DNA of 64,000 bases, from assembly GCF_964340395.1 (NCBI RefSeq), contig NC_135564.1:3069861-3133860 (forward strand), in the 5' to 3' direction. The position numbers and the translations under genes were made by a program. The notes beneath the pieces were generated by a model, which saw only the letters and a program-made list of their open reading frames with translations, was not told the DNA's origin and ran no database searches. Origin of the DNA: Glandiceps talaboti (lineage: Eukaryota > Hemichordata > Enteropneusta > Spengelidae). Shown here piece by piece: positions 28,921 through 42,495 of the stretch (its first letter is position 1; each line of letters starts with the position of its first letter).

Positions 28921-29654
28921 AATGAAATATCAAGGTTCAACGTCTTGGGGGATTCCAGCATCTTGGATATGGGAAGTAAATTTGCGCATGTGCACACACC
29001 CGGCAATATCAACAGGTGTCTTGTTCATTCTATATGACGAGTCATTTCTACCTCCCTGGCAACTAGCTTATAATTAGGTAGATCACATAGTCTAAGATGA
29101 CCGTTGGACAAATGAAAAAAAATACACATTTATGTATCTTGCCGATCGCGATCTCATGAACTTTTCTCCTTTTGGAGGGAAACCCTAGACGGTTAATGAC
29201 AGAAACTGAGCAATGTTCGTTCTGAGCCAAATGACCGTCATGTAGGTTGAATTGAACTCGGATTGTGACATATTTAAAATATAGAATTATATATACAATT
29301 TCAAATTGATACTACATCCCAAATAAAAAAATCGCGTGGTTTTTTTTGGAGATTTGGTTATACCGTGATCTAGTAGCATAAAAAGTACCACGACCTTGAA
29401 CATTGAGTAGCTTCAATGGAAATAGCGGGATATGATTACCATAATTGTACAAAGGTAACCCGATACATCAATTTCCGATAATTTTCAACAAATTAAAACG
29501 TCGCGCATGTGGCATATAGGGACTACGAACAGATGAAGCACTGGTATTCGTTATTGCGACAATCTAAATTTCCAAGTTGAGAGAGAATGTTTCAAAGAAA
29601 TCCAGAAATCTTTTTTTTTTACGTCGTGATACACATGAATTGAATATAAATGAT

Positions 29655-29770
29655 GCGTTATAAAATGACCCCTGGCAAGAATCGCTCTATAAAATGACCC
29701 CTGGCAAGAATCGCGTTATAAAATGACCCCTGGCAAGAATCGCGTTATAAAATGACCCCTGGCAAGAATC
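29655..29770. repeat. 29-bp tandem repeat, four units
   Basis: Four head-to-tail units of GCGTTATAAAATGACCCCTG plus GCAAGAATC occupy exactly 116 bp. The second unit has GCTCTATAAAA; the others are identical. Confidence 0.95.
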
Positions 29771-32300
29771 GCTATGACATCGATACGTAGAAGTAATATA
29801 AACCCAAAAGCATCTATGGTACGGCCAAGGTAACGTGGTGTTATATGAATGACTTTCTTCGGAAAAAAGTCCCACTTGACTGTAAAGTCGTATTATTCAA
29901 TTAAACCACGTGCGTGGACGATAGAATTTAAATACTAGTAAATGCTTGTATTGGTAAGGAATGTTAGCTGGGGATGACCTACCGAAGTATTTGCTATGTT
30001 TTGATCCACCCCCTCCACAAATTTTGATGAGTGTGTTTTCACGAGAGGTGTAAAGTTGGCCAAAAATAACCGACAGAGACACACAAATAATGTGTTTATG
30101 GGGCGAATATAAGAGCGTCATTTGTCACGCTCCTATTGCGTTAACTACACCTTACTAGCGATAGATGACGATATAACATTGGCCTTTTATGGCCTCTGTA
30201 TAATCCACTGTTGACGGATCGAATTGACACGCTTGGGGACATATACAGGTATGCAGGCAATGGCGTCGTTTGGACTTCAAGTACCCTCGATAACATCATG
30301 CACATGAGATGAAAATGTATGATGTCTATGTGGATAATTCGAAGAACTAGGACACGTGGACGCTAGAATTTATGTAATATTTGTTTTACAACGAATGGCC
30401 GGAACATTGAAATGTTGTTCACAACACCTGCCAAAGCACCCAGACCGTTTATACATATCATTTGTCAGACTTAGTCTTCTTACAAATCGATTTCTGAAGT
30501 ACACTATTCTCGAAAGTGTGAACAATTTGTTAAAAAATCAATACGTTTATTGAATGTTGTAAGTGCAAATTGTAATCTAAGTGTTACTTGGTGCATAGAA
30601 AATACATGAAAGACACGAGGCTGCAAATTTGTCATGGGATGACGATTTATACATACATTACAGAATGGTTATAGTAATTTGGCATTAACGAGAACGCCGT
30701 ATCACGTGATAAATCTGTGGTTTTATGGACAGTATCATACCCTCGTGAACTTTGCCGAGTCATTCATGAGAAATGATGATATACAGATTATTCAATTTGA
30801 TACCTAGAAGGAAGTATACGGACAAAAATCGCTGGATCTGTAATGCGATAACGTCAATCAAATTGTCTATAAATCTATCAGAATGGTTAAAAATGGGCGT
30901 CTCGATGCTGAAGTAAAACTGTATACCAGATTTAACCCAGATTCTCTCTGTGTGCGTGTTTGATACAAATAAACGTAGACGGGTATATTCTTAGTATTTC
31001 CGTGCATGTGCACTGAAACTCGGCCAAGTGTTATTTAAATTTGAATAGTTATACTTTCGGGAAATTCATACGATTTTATGTCATCATTATCATGATGTTC
31101 TCGTGTTTGACAATAATTGATGTTTCTATTCCACGAAGTTTCATTTACTGCTATGTGAAAGGTAACTAGAACTTCTACATCAGGAAAAATAATAAATGAA
31201 ATAAAGGCGCCATGTCGGCGAGCTTTATCTCAGGTGAATACAGACCAGACCGTACAGGTACGTTGGACACCAAAGGTCATGTCATATATAGACGTCGTTT
31301 GAGACCTTTCACCTTGCGACTTTTATAGCATAGTAACATGTGCACATTGGCACGAGTACATACGGCATCCCTCTTCAGTCTTATCTCGTAGAATTCCAGA
31401 TAAAGTAACCACTACGAAATATGCTGATGGGCGAGTTATTTTCTGTTTCGAGGGTTTAACACTCTGGTCACTGCACTATCTGCACGGGTGAAAAGTTACG
31501 ATCTTGTACATGTTTGCTGCTGTAGTGATTCTAAAATATATAACACCGAAAAATATGCGCGATGACAACAAACATGAATGATCACACGTTTTCGGTTTTA
31601 ACTTTTCAACCATAACGTGCGCGGGAAATTGTCCTGTGTATCGTCTGCCATCATACTCTAGATTTCTTATGAAAAGTCCCAACACTTTAATTTCATTTAC
31701 ATGGCCTGGTAATGAGAATTTTAAATCTGCTGGTATGAAAGACGACCGGAAACAACCTGTCTATTGAAGAAATTCTGATCAATTATTAATGACACGAAGG
31801 CAAACTTTACACAAACACTTGAACGCATTTTTTGAATATGGAACTTTAGTGAATGCTTCAGACTCGGAGCATTCCATCCGACCTTGGAATTCGGAAATAT
31901 CACTGTCGTAGGATATCATAGAGCTCGCCTCTTAACTTACAAATGTACGTAAATTAATTATTTTGGTGTTTTGTATCTGTCAGAAGGCTATGGTCCATGT
32001 GAATGATAATGGTACAGCATTAAAATTAATAAAGTTAGAAAGTTTGCATCATTCGACGACTAAAGTGGGTGTTTACTACGTACATGACTGGCTTCGTTAC
32101 TAGAAAACAGAAAACATCAGTTTCAATAAATCAAGAAATATGTGGTGTGATGTGTCATATAAAGTCAAAAGCTGCAATTTATCATCACAACGGTCGAGGG
32201 TTACAAATCTAAGTCATGATAACGTCCTATCTTACTGGCGTCCCTGGCCATAAAAAGTGACTGTGCAAGGGTTTCTGCCATCACGTGTACACAATCAATA

Positions 32301-32497
<197 letters not shown>

Positions 32498-34143
32498 CAA
32501 GCAAACACACATGTATATATTAGTATTCATTTGCTCTTTCTCGTACCTATCATTTTCAGAACATTCCAAATTTCGACTAACTGCAGTACTTCATGGCACT
32601 GAAAGAACTGAACTTCATATTTGGAGTTGCTCTAGTTCCTATACAGTATCGTTACCATGTGACCTCTAGTCACAGTGGTTTGGTTAGAGAACACGTTGGC
32701 ATCCAGACTAATTTGGAGTATATGTGAACTCACTCACGGATGAGTGACAATGTACTTCGATGACTTAGGGAGCCATACAGTGTCACCTAATTTACTGCCA
32801 CAGTGGTCTTTGACTCTGAGCAGACTTGGTGAATAGTAATGCATTTTTTAAAATTCGTTTCAGTTCGTGTGTTTACGGCATTGAAGGTGTGAACTATAGT
32901 CATCATGCGAGATGTTGAAGTTATACTGTGTGCGTGTTTCTAACAGCTCACGCATAAATAAGCTTTTAAGTGAGAACGCAAACGAAGCCAGGAGGACCCG
33001 CATCAATAAATTTAATAAATGAAACATTTTCAGCTAAAGTATATTTTTGATATTTTGACTGTCTGTCGATCAGTATTCTCTAAATTTACTAGCGAGTGGG
33101 ATGTGCCGGTTGCTTTATTAACTTATTAGTTTGACCACACCGTCGTTCACACCATCAAAGCGCAGGGCGGGAAACTAGTCCTTGACCCCGAACTCGACCA
33201 CTGAGTGACATGCATTTAATACTAAAGGGGCTCAAAGGGGAGAGTTAATGACTAAGCGGCCATCGCGATCTTCATTCTCCTTTAGGAGTTAGGACCCAAC
33301 TCAACGAACCAATGTGATCGATGTATGTGTTTGGGTTAACCCATTTCCACATATAATTGACGTTGTATTCGTTTCTTAATGGCTCAAACACAAGTGACTG
33401 GTGACAATTGAAAGCAGGAATCGATTTATAGATTTTTACCGAAGATTAAAGTCTTACAGCTAAATCTCAGCGGTGACAGATGAATACGCCCAAATACAAT
33501 AGCCACTGTTCTCAGGTTAACCATCTATCGCAGCTTGTCATGGTCAAGGTAGTTCATGGGGGTTCTCGCATTTTTTACAAGAGTAACGAAAGATCACCAA
33601 CCAAACATACACACAATTTGATAAGACCTTGAGCTTGGAATCTACCTGTTGATTTCGTTGGAAAATGTCACCTTTTGAGGTAGAAATTTGCTCTAAAAAA
33701 TGACAAACAGGTGTGCACCAGTACACGGTACATCAGACACGAACAAAGGAGTACTAACTGGGGAGTCAGATCAACTCTCTTACAAATAGGGTGTGAGCAG
33801 TTTTCTGCATGCCTTCTTGTTACAAATTTGTAAACTTGCAAAGTTGTCGAAATATCTATCTGTCATATAGATAACAATGGCCTGTACCTCTTTTACAGAA
33901 TAATGTCCATCATTAGCGTTAGAAGGATCCATTTATCGCTATGGGCAAATCAAGCTACTTGAACCCCAAATCCCACCAATTTTACTTATCTGTTGTCTGA
34001 GTCATTAGCGGGTTTTGACAGGTAATCCGGCTCTTCACAGGAATCGATAATTATCTAGCATTAGTGTACAGACGTATACCTGGATGGTGAGGGACATAAG
34101 TCACAGTACCATGACAGTCATCATATTACTATAGAAGAAATTT

Positions 34144-34190
34144 TTCCTTCCTTCCTCCCTTCCTTCCTTCCTCTCTCTCTCGCTCTCTCT
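34144..34190. repeat. (TTCC)n-(TC)n pyrimidine tract
   Basis: TTCC/CTTC units followed by TC repeats, 47 bp of pyrimidines with a single G. Confidence 0.9.
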
Positions 34191-34749
34191 TTCCAATACC
34201 CCTTCTCCTTTTGATACAATGTAGATATCTTGTGAGGGAAACCATTAATACTATGCAAGTGTCGGAGGGGGGGGGGCGGTAGTCAACTACATATATATCT
34301 TACATGGATATTTATATTGTAAATCCTACGTTGATCTTTCTATAATATGGTGTCACATCTCTCGTCTGGAAAATTATTACATGACTTGTGTTTAAAACAA
34401 CGATTTCTATGTGCATCGAGGTGCGTCGACCCAGGGAGATTTGTAAAAGCGGCTTGTCTGTCAATTTTAAATTGAAATAAAAACTACATGACGGTTGAGG
34501 GCAGAACTTACGAGGTATTTGTCAGCTAACGTTCTTGGAATTCGTTTTCCCATACGGATGCCTAAATATTGGGATTAGTACACAAACTTCAATTAACAGA
34601 GTCATCGGCTTCATATTATTTACACTTTTATGTTTTATATGCCAGTACCAAGATACAGGTACCAGCATTCGAACAACATCTGAAATAAATGGCGGCATTA
34701 TTTTTTGTATATTACCTCGTTTAATTTTCCTGTGTACAGTCATGTAAAT

Positions 34750-34815
34750 TTTTCTTTTCTTTTGCTTATGTTGGTGATGAGCAGTAATGCTCAAGGTGAA
34801 TAAATAATTGTAATT
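34750..34815 (+). mobile_element. Possible 3' tail of a LINE or SINE
   Basis: TGAGCAGTAATGCTCAAGG (an imperfect stem, GAGCA/TGCTC) is followed by TGAATAAATAATTGTAATTG and TAATT, which is a short TAATTG-type tandem tail. This organisation, stem-loop then AATAAA then short tandem tail, resembles non-LTR retroelement 3' ends. The body upstream is not recognised. Confidence 0.4.
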
Positions 34816-35117
34816 GTAATTTAGTTACGATAATCTGATTAAACAGGAATTTAGAGCCACATTCTTGTGCATTAATGACGGATTATAACTATAGCGTATT
34901 CTGCAAAGTTCAAAGGTCAGCCAAAACTTGAAGGTTACGACTTCGCGATTGTAGAAGATGGCACTGTTCCGATGAAACCTAAATATATAAAGTATTAGCA
35001 AATGAACTTGTAAAATTCGTTCGCAAGATGCAAATAAGATTCTTTTTCATTCAAATAGGCTATCATTAATTCCAGTTTCGAAGGAGGGTTATGTTTTGAA
35101 AGCGATGCCATGTTGAC

Positions 35118-35209
35118 GTCGACCTAGCTCTCACGGGATGTATATGGTACTCGGATCAGGGACGATTGTGTCAAACCTCGTAGCATATACATCCAGAGCT
35201 AACGTCGAC
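35118..35209. repeat. Imperfect 92-bp inverted repeat (hairpin)
   Basis: The left arm has GTCGAC (35118-35123), TAGCTCT (35125-35131) and GGATGTATATG (35136-35146). The right arm has their complements CATATACATCC (35184-35194), AGAGCTA (35195-35201) and GTCGAC (35204-35209). There are 24 paired bases, a 4-base bulge and a one- or two-base mismatch, with a 37-nt loop. It could be a fold-back element or a small-RNA precursor. Confidence 0.85.
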
Positions 35210-35639
35210 CACGCAGTGTGTTTAGACTGGAAAACAATGTAGCTGAGGAGCACTGTTTATTTTAATTAAACCAAGAAATACTTGATATGACATCTACTAT
35301 TATTCTATTATTCAAATTTCAAAGCAAAAATTATAGATGTTAAAAGGCTCCAAGGCTATAAACGAACGACGTGTACTTGTTTCCCACGGTGCTGGTGATC
35401 GTCGACCGCATCGAAGACGAATCGTGACTACATTAGTGGGTAATTGTGACATATGAGGACTCGATTTATTGCACCAACAACAATGGAGTAATGATAATAC
35501 TGGAACCTTGTCAGCCGACCACCAATAATCGATGGATACTGAGACGAGGTTTAATGAATGTCAACGTCTCTATGTATCTCACTCTCCTTTTTAGCACAAC
35601 TGAACTGATAAGGTTCAATAGTGCTATTGGCATGGCAAA

Positions 35640-35640
35640 C

Positions 35641-35676
<36 letters not shown>

Positions 35677-36092
35677 AAAACATTTCGACACAATTGACCC
35701 TACCAACCATGATCACACCCATAGCAACAGTGAAATGCATATTACAGAGATAACAACAGGGATGGGTAGGTAAGTGACTAAAGATTCAAAAAATGTATGC
35801 AAGTATGCCTAGCAACAGGACCATGCCCATAGCAACATCCAAATGATGGTTTATATTGAAAAGATTAAAAGTGGGAAGGGCAGGCGTTAATAAAAGATTC
35901 CAAAAATGTATGCAAATATCCCTAGCAACAAGACCATGTCCATAGCAACAGCCAAATGCAGTTATGCTACAATGCCATTGGCGCTATTCTTTGCATCATC
36001 CTTCCCATCAATTTATCTTCTTACCTTCTTCTCTTACCCTCTCCCCATCTGTGTCTCTGTCTCGTGTCTGCCACTCTCTCTAGCTGTCCTCC

Positions 36093-36161
<69 letters not shown>

Positions 36162-36194
36162 CGCTGTCTGTCTGTCTCGCTGTCTGTCTCGCTG

Positions 36195-36228
<34 letters not shown>

Positions 36229-36240
36229 GCACGCACACAG
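35640..36240. repeat. Composite: (CTGT)n, 113-bp tandem repeat, (CTGT)n-(TC)n-(CA)n
   Basis: (CTGT)n occupies 35640-35676. From about 35700 to 35975 come about three diverged units with the shared phrase CCATGCCCATAGCAAC. The AAATGTATGCAA motif recurs at 35791 and 35904, giving a period of 113. A second (CTGT)n occupies 36091-36196, followed by (TC)n and (CA)n to about 36240. The left flank (TTCAATAGTGCTATTGGCAT) resembles the left flank of the (CTGT)n at 42092. The order of microsatellite and core tandem repeats recalls non-autonomous Helitron-like elements, but no ends are defined. Confidence 0.7.
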
Positions 36241-37582
36241 GCACATACACGCGCGCACATTCACAGCATAATAATAAGAATAACAGAAACGGACATACAA
36301 ACACACACTCACTATTGTCAAAGTTTTGCAGGCACAATAGTTCACTTCATTTGACTTATTACATATACACCGGTCATGTCGAATTCGCACGGGGAATATG
36401 TCCATTGCCACAGTGCTAGCCATAAATTAAATGGACGAATGGACATAATATATGATGTGTAGTACAAAGCTTCAGTCCAACATAGTGATTTGAAGCATAA
36501 TCATGATTATGGACTTTCTATCATACAGACGAATACTAGAACTCTTGGTAATTTAAGGAAAAGAACCACTGTCTCGTACGTACAAGTTTTATATAATAGA
36601 AACATTCAGTACTCTGAACTCACTGCGTGTATAACCCATTTGCTTCAAGCAACAAGGTGAGAAGTCAGAAATCTATTGTTTAAAAACCAGAGTCAAATAA
36701 ATTTTGCAAGTCATAGAGAATAGAACTACAGAACAAGTAGTGACCCCCGGGTGACCCCCTGGGTGACCATGCATGAATAAAAGGATCACTGCGAAGATAA
36801 GAATATATCGCTATCGGTGAAAGTGGCAATTTCTAATCATCCAAAGTTGATAAAGAATACAATAACTGATCGAAAGACACACATGTTCTCCTGAAAGTGT
36901 CCAGACACTAGAACATGCATGTGGTGATAGCCAGCAAGCCTAGCCAGCCAGTATGCGTGTTATGTATCGAAGTCGTTTTTGTATACATTGGCCTCGCGAA
37001 TGACACGGACATTGATATCGGTCCTTGGGACTTTTGCCAACTACACTGATATGACCGTAATCTGTGCTATTACTTCTGTAATGTATGAACAGGTAGGAAA
37101 GACCCCCCTCCAAGGTACCGTTATCACAAGGACAATGGAATTATCGGGTAGAGTCTTTAGGGATACGACCGCAATCATCGTACCTCTGTCATAGTATTAC
37201 GACCAACAATGTAGTATTGCTAACACAGTGGTTTCTTTTACGAAGAAAAGATACGGAAGAAGCAATTATGATTGTGGATTGTGGAACATGGGCTGGGGTC
37301 AGAATTTGCGGAAGAGGGGGCCTTGGGAGAAATGGGGTAGGGGCATGAAAAAAATTGAGGGATCAAAGGGGCATGAAAACTCATGGTCTGAAAGGGGCCC
37401 CGAAATATTTTGCTCATGATTTGTACCAAATCAAACCTGTAATAAGCTCCTCACTCTGTTCTAGTTAAGTCTTATTTACTTAGGTGGCATATAAGCCTAT
37501 CTGGCTGGGAGGTTGTGTATTGTAACCTTTTTTTTGTAGATTTGTTATGCTTTACCTCATGTCACTGATATAATAAACTATT

Positions 37583-38017
<435 letters not shown>

Positions 38018-38185
38018 CACTCTACAACTATCATGAGACAGCACTGAATGTGACACATCTAGTACAAGAACGCGATATTATACGAACATTACGAATCGTT
38101 GTTTTTTCCGTTTATTTTGCTCGATTCCCTGTTTTTACTTTCCAATGTATATTTAGGAATCAGTGAATAAACGTTTTATGTAAAA

Positions 38186-38197
38186 CTACTACTATTA

Positions 38198-38263
<66 letters not shown>

Positions 38264-38277
38264 TTACTACTACTACT
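38186..38277. repeat. Second (CTA)n array
   Basis: About 92 bp of CTA triplets lie 170 bp after the first array, again preceded by a GAATAAACG phrase. Confidence 0.97.
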
Positions 38278-41200
38278 GTGTTAGAATATTCAATAGACCA
38301 TTCCCATAACCTTTCTGTAAAGTATTATAGATTGCCTCTTTTTATGTCCAACGTTCAATAGAAATCACAGTTTAATCCTGTGGTGAATGCAATATTTCGA
38401 TCGATGTTTATACTTTGCACCCCGTAATGAAATATGTTCATACAATTTACCAAATATTTTATTGGTTGCGACATTCTTGAATTTGTAATATTTCGACATT
38501 ACCAACTTGGTTTCACATCAAAAATAATGTTAACAATAAACTTTTCATTTATCACAACATATTCAAATATAAAAGGACAACCTAGACGACCCCCCCCCCC
38601 CACCATAACCCTTGCCTCCCGCGCATGCCTAGAATAACGTAGAAACTGCCGTAATGAGAAACTGACTGTTGCTGTTTATGATTGACAATTCGTGTTCCTA
38701 TTGACGACAACAATATATAGTGGGTTAAAGAACGGGGACCATCCAATTATATCAAACAGAGTCGCAAATGTGTCACTTTTTTTAAATATCTACTTTGCAT
38801 GAGTCACTTTAATTTAAAGATTACCCCGTACTTCCGATCTGGGTAATCTTTACTAGTCTATTTCTTTACTGATATGCTACCTATAAAAAACTATTGATGG
38901 TACCATTTGTTCCATTTAGATACATATTATTTGGAAAAGGGTGTCACGTCCATTGTCAATAACATTTTTGAATACAAAATCCCAGTTTGCACGAGTCGCT
39001 AGTCTATCAGTTGGCCGACTGAGATATAGGTAACTATTCTTAGTGAATCTTCGAAGTCACTGAGCCGGCCAATGAACGTATCAATATATTGAGATGAACT
39101 GACAAGAAACTAGAGAGAATAGACATCCGAAGGTTTGATAGATTAAGTCTCCCCTTCACAATAGACCATTCATGTAATCAAATAACGATTTCGCTGTTGT
39201 TTTACTTTATTTCATTCCTATTAGAAGTTAATATGGCCCTCAAAAAGTACGACTGTACCCACAGGTACATATACATCATGACGTACATGTAAGGTAGCAC
39301 GTAGTTTGATTTTTTACTGAGGGGAATATATTTACAAGAGGGTGGGAGTTTTTCACGTTGTTTGTACTAATTGCGATGTGGACGTACTAAAACTAATTTG
39401 ATGCTCTCATTTGACCCTATGGATATAATTGGAGACTCGGAAAGAGTACACGCTTGTAACTATGCGGGTACCTTTGTATAATCACACAACAAATCTATAG
39501 ATCCGTTGTAACCACAGCCTACCACTGTTATGGTGGTACTATAAATAGTATGTGAAAGATGTCTGAGAAGGGAGGGAACAAGACAGCGAAGAGATGGAAA
39601 CCTACGACGCTTCTTATAGTAGATGTGCCTCGAGGCCAAACTCATTGGTTTAGTGCCTTACTGCCATGCCATGCATTAGTAACTGGACATTAGTAGCACA
39701 GTCCAAAAGTTGCTTCAATGTGACCATTCAACACATTTTACCTTTAAAAACCAAAAGATAAATAAAAGAATTGACTGGTGCATTATACGCCCTGAAGCAA
39801 ACCTGTGCCTGTCATTGAGACCAAGCAACGGAAAAGATTGATAGATGATTTATATACGTTTGTCAGGGTTTCTAAGTATCATGACGGAAACCCGTTCAGA
39901 ACAAAAGGAGGTGATAAACAACCTGTGGATCAAGCAAACGAGACTCCAAAGGTGATAAAACAAATACTATTTTTGAGAAGAATGAGTTGGTTTCACGAAA
40001 TGTTCACAACTGTACAGAAATGATCAACTGTTAATGGCTCTAACCAAATCCATGATCACAATTACTTAAAACCGTGTCCACGTCTGTTACGTCTCATTAA
40101 CCTTATTAAATCTGTAGGCATGGTAACAAAGCAGGACATGTCGTTTCCCCGACCGTGCGTACCACTCTTTATTTAAAAAAAAAAGACTCGACCTTTTACC
40201 TTATATACTAACTATACACACAATCTAATGCGCGACAAGTCCCTTGGAAACAAGTCGTTGTACAGTTAGAGTGCATTGTCCTCTTTCTGATAATTCATTG
40301 GTTTGTTTGTTTGTTCAGCATGTGTGGTGGTATTACGAGTCACAGATTAGGTTCTTGCGTAAGAACTACGTATATTATTACACCGCATTTGAAACATACT
40401 AACAACCTGAGGAGAACCTTTGTTGTAAAAATAATAAATCGGGATGATTATGCCCTCCAAATATATCGTACCCTCAAACGACCAATCGTTCTATAAAGCG
40501 TGTTCACTATCTGCAAACAATATCGCCAAGAACCGTATCAAGTCTGCTTGTATTTCTTATCATAAAGCCCATCAAGTAAACTGCCAATCACGAACCAGAA
40601 GAACCGACTTAGAGGGATGTACACACGTTGTTACAAACAGGTTCTTTTGTCGTTACAAATGAATGCAACCATGTTCATTTAAGATTCCTCACACGATTAC
40701 TGCGGTAAACATCTTAACAAATTGGGAGAGATACTCTTTAAAAAATTGACACTCCCAAAAACAATGATCGGCATGTTTGAAACTAACAGGGTCTATTGTA
40801 TGTGACGGTTGTCGTAGACATGACATAACAGCTTTTTAAGGAGCCTAGAGTATTACATGGTATTTGGAGGCCTAGTAGGGGGTGTTTGAAACATGCACGG
40901 TGACGTAAACTTTGTTGCTGTCTTGTAAGTTTGGCTGATTTCCAGCACACTCAACTGAACGTTGTACAGTGTGAATCTAAATGACAATGTGTTAACAGTT
41001 AGTGGGTCTAAGTTTGTTGATAGCGTTCTTCAAAGAGAACACAAGTGAACTTTGGCTGAAGGGCTATCGAATTCTGTAGGTGCTACACACGAGTACCTGT
41101 GGTCATTTGGTTGTTAAGTGGCAGTGTTTGATAATACCCGACGCTTGGCACAGAAAAACACCTGGAATTCCATTCTTGAAAACAAAGTTGAGATTTCACC

Positions 41201-42061
41201 TTGCGCAGTCCGTTCTTCTCATTTATGCCATTCTTTGTTAATTCAATACTTTGTAGTACAATGGCAATAATAAAGCTCTGGGAAAAGGAATGTACATGTG
41301 TACGTCAACCAAATGGCTTAAAATGGCCGAAAGGATGAAAATGGGTACTATCTAGTTTGAAATTTTAATTAATAAAACAACTTTACCCTGTTTTTCTACT
41401 TGTCAGAAATATGTGAAACACATAACCCAGGTCAGTGTTTGTAACTCTTTAATTGCCAAAACAACTATATAGCAACTTTAGTTTGTACATGAGCATGTGA
41501 TTTCTAAACGCACTAGTTGACAAATATTAGTTACGTCACGTTCAGTCTGTACATTCGTCAGTCGCTGCCCTGTATATATTGAAACATTACCATGCATACA
41601 ATTTTTCATTTTAATTCTATTTTTTTTTTATTAAAAGTGATTACTTGTATTTAGGTTACAAATACAGACTAGCTCTACGTTCTTAACTTTTTTTTCACGT
41701 AGAAAAACAGAGTAAAGTGGTTTTATTAATTAAAATCCAAAATAAATAACTACATGTATTTCTCGTCCATATGGCCACTTTATAAAGGAGGTGTGTATAT
41801 CATTATTTAAACTGAGCCCACCCATTAACTGCTAACAGAGAACGTATATGAAAAACACACAAGAAATACACTTTCCGATTATCACAAAATGTGTCCATGG
41901 TCCAAGAGTGGATTCTGTTTTCCTACATTTACATAAAAACAGAAACACATCATCAAATGTAGAGTTGTCTCCCTCAACACATATTTGGCGTGGTCTTAAG
42001 ACCCAGCTGATGTAATTCAAGACAGCTGCAATATTTTTGTGATTTCAATACCTTTTACTAA

Positions 42062-42311
42062 GGATTCAATGGTGCTATAGGCATGGCTAGGTGTCTGTCT
42101 GTCTATTTATCTGTCGTCCGTCCGTCCGTCTGTCCGTCTGTCTGTCTGTCTGTCTGTCTGTCTGTGGTCCTCCGTCTGTCTGTCTGTCTGTCTGTCTGTC
42201 TGTATGTCTGTCTGTGGTCCCTCCGTCTGTCTGTCTGTCTGTCTATTTGGCTGTCTGTCTGACTGACTGACTAACTAACTGACTGACTGACTGTCTGCCT
42301 GCCTGTCTGCC

Positions 42312-42382
<71 letters not shown>

Positions 42383-42435
42383 TTGGCTGACTGGATGACT
42401 GGCTGTATGTCGGTCTGTCTATTTGACTGACTGAC

Positions 42436-42494
<59 letters not shown>
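42062..42494. repeat. Long interrupted (CTGT)n array with flank shared with 35620
   Basis: About 400 bp of CTGT with CCGT, CTGA, CTAT and GGTCC interruptions. It is preceded by ATTCAATGGTGCTATAGGCA, close to the sequence before 35640, so both arrays appear to belong to one dispersed repeat. Confidence 0.9.

Positions 42495-42495
<1 letters not shown>

Larger units (their letters stand above)
25032..32300. other. No gene recognised; one short exon-like segment
   Basis: A possible 100-nt exon at 26165-26264 (acceptor CTTTACAG, donor CCTAG|GTGAGT) is open in one frame, which is expected by chance. Otherwise unique AT-rich sequence plus the tandem repeats listed. Confidence 0.55.
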
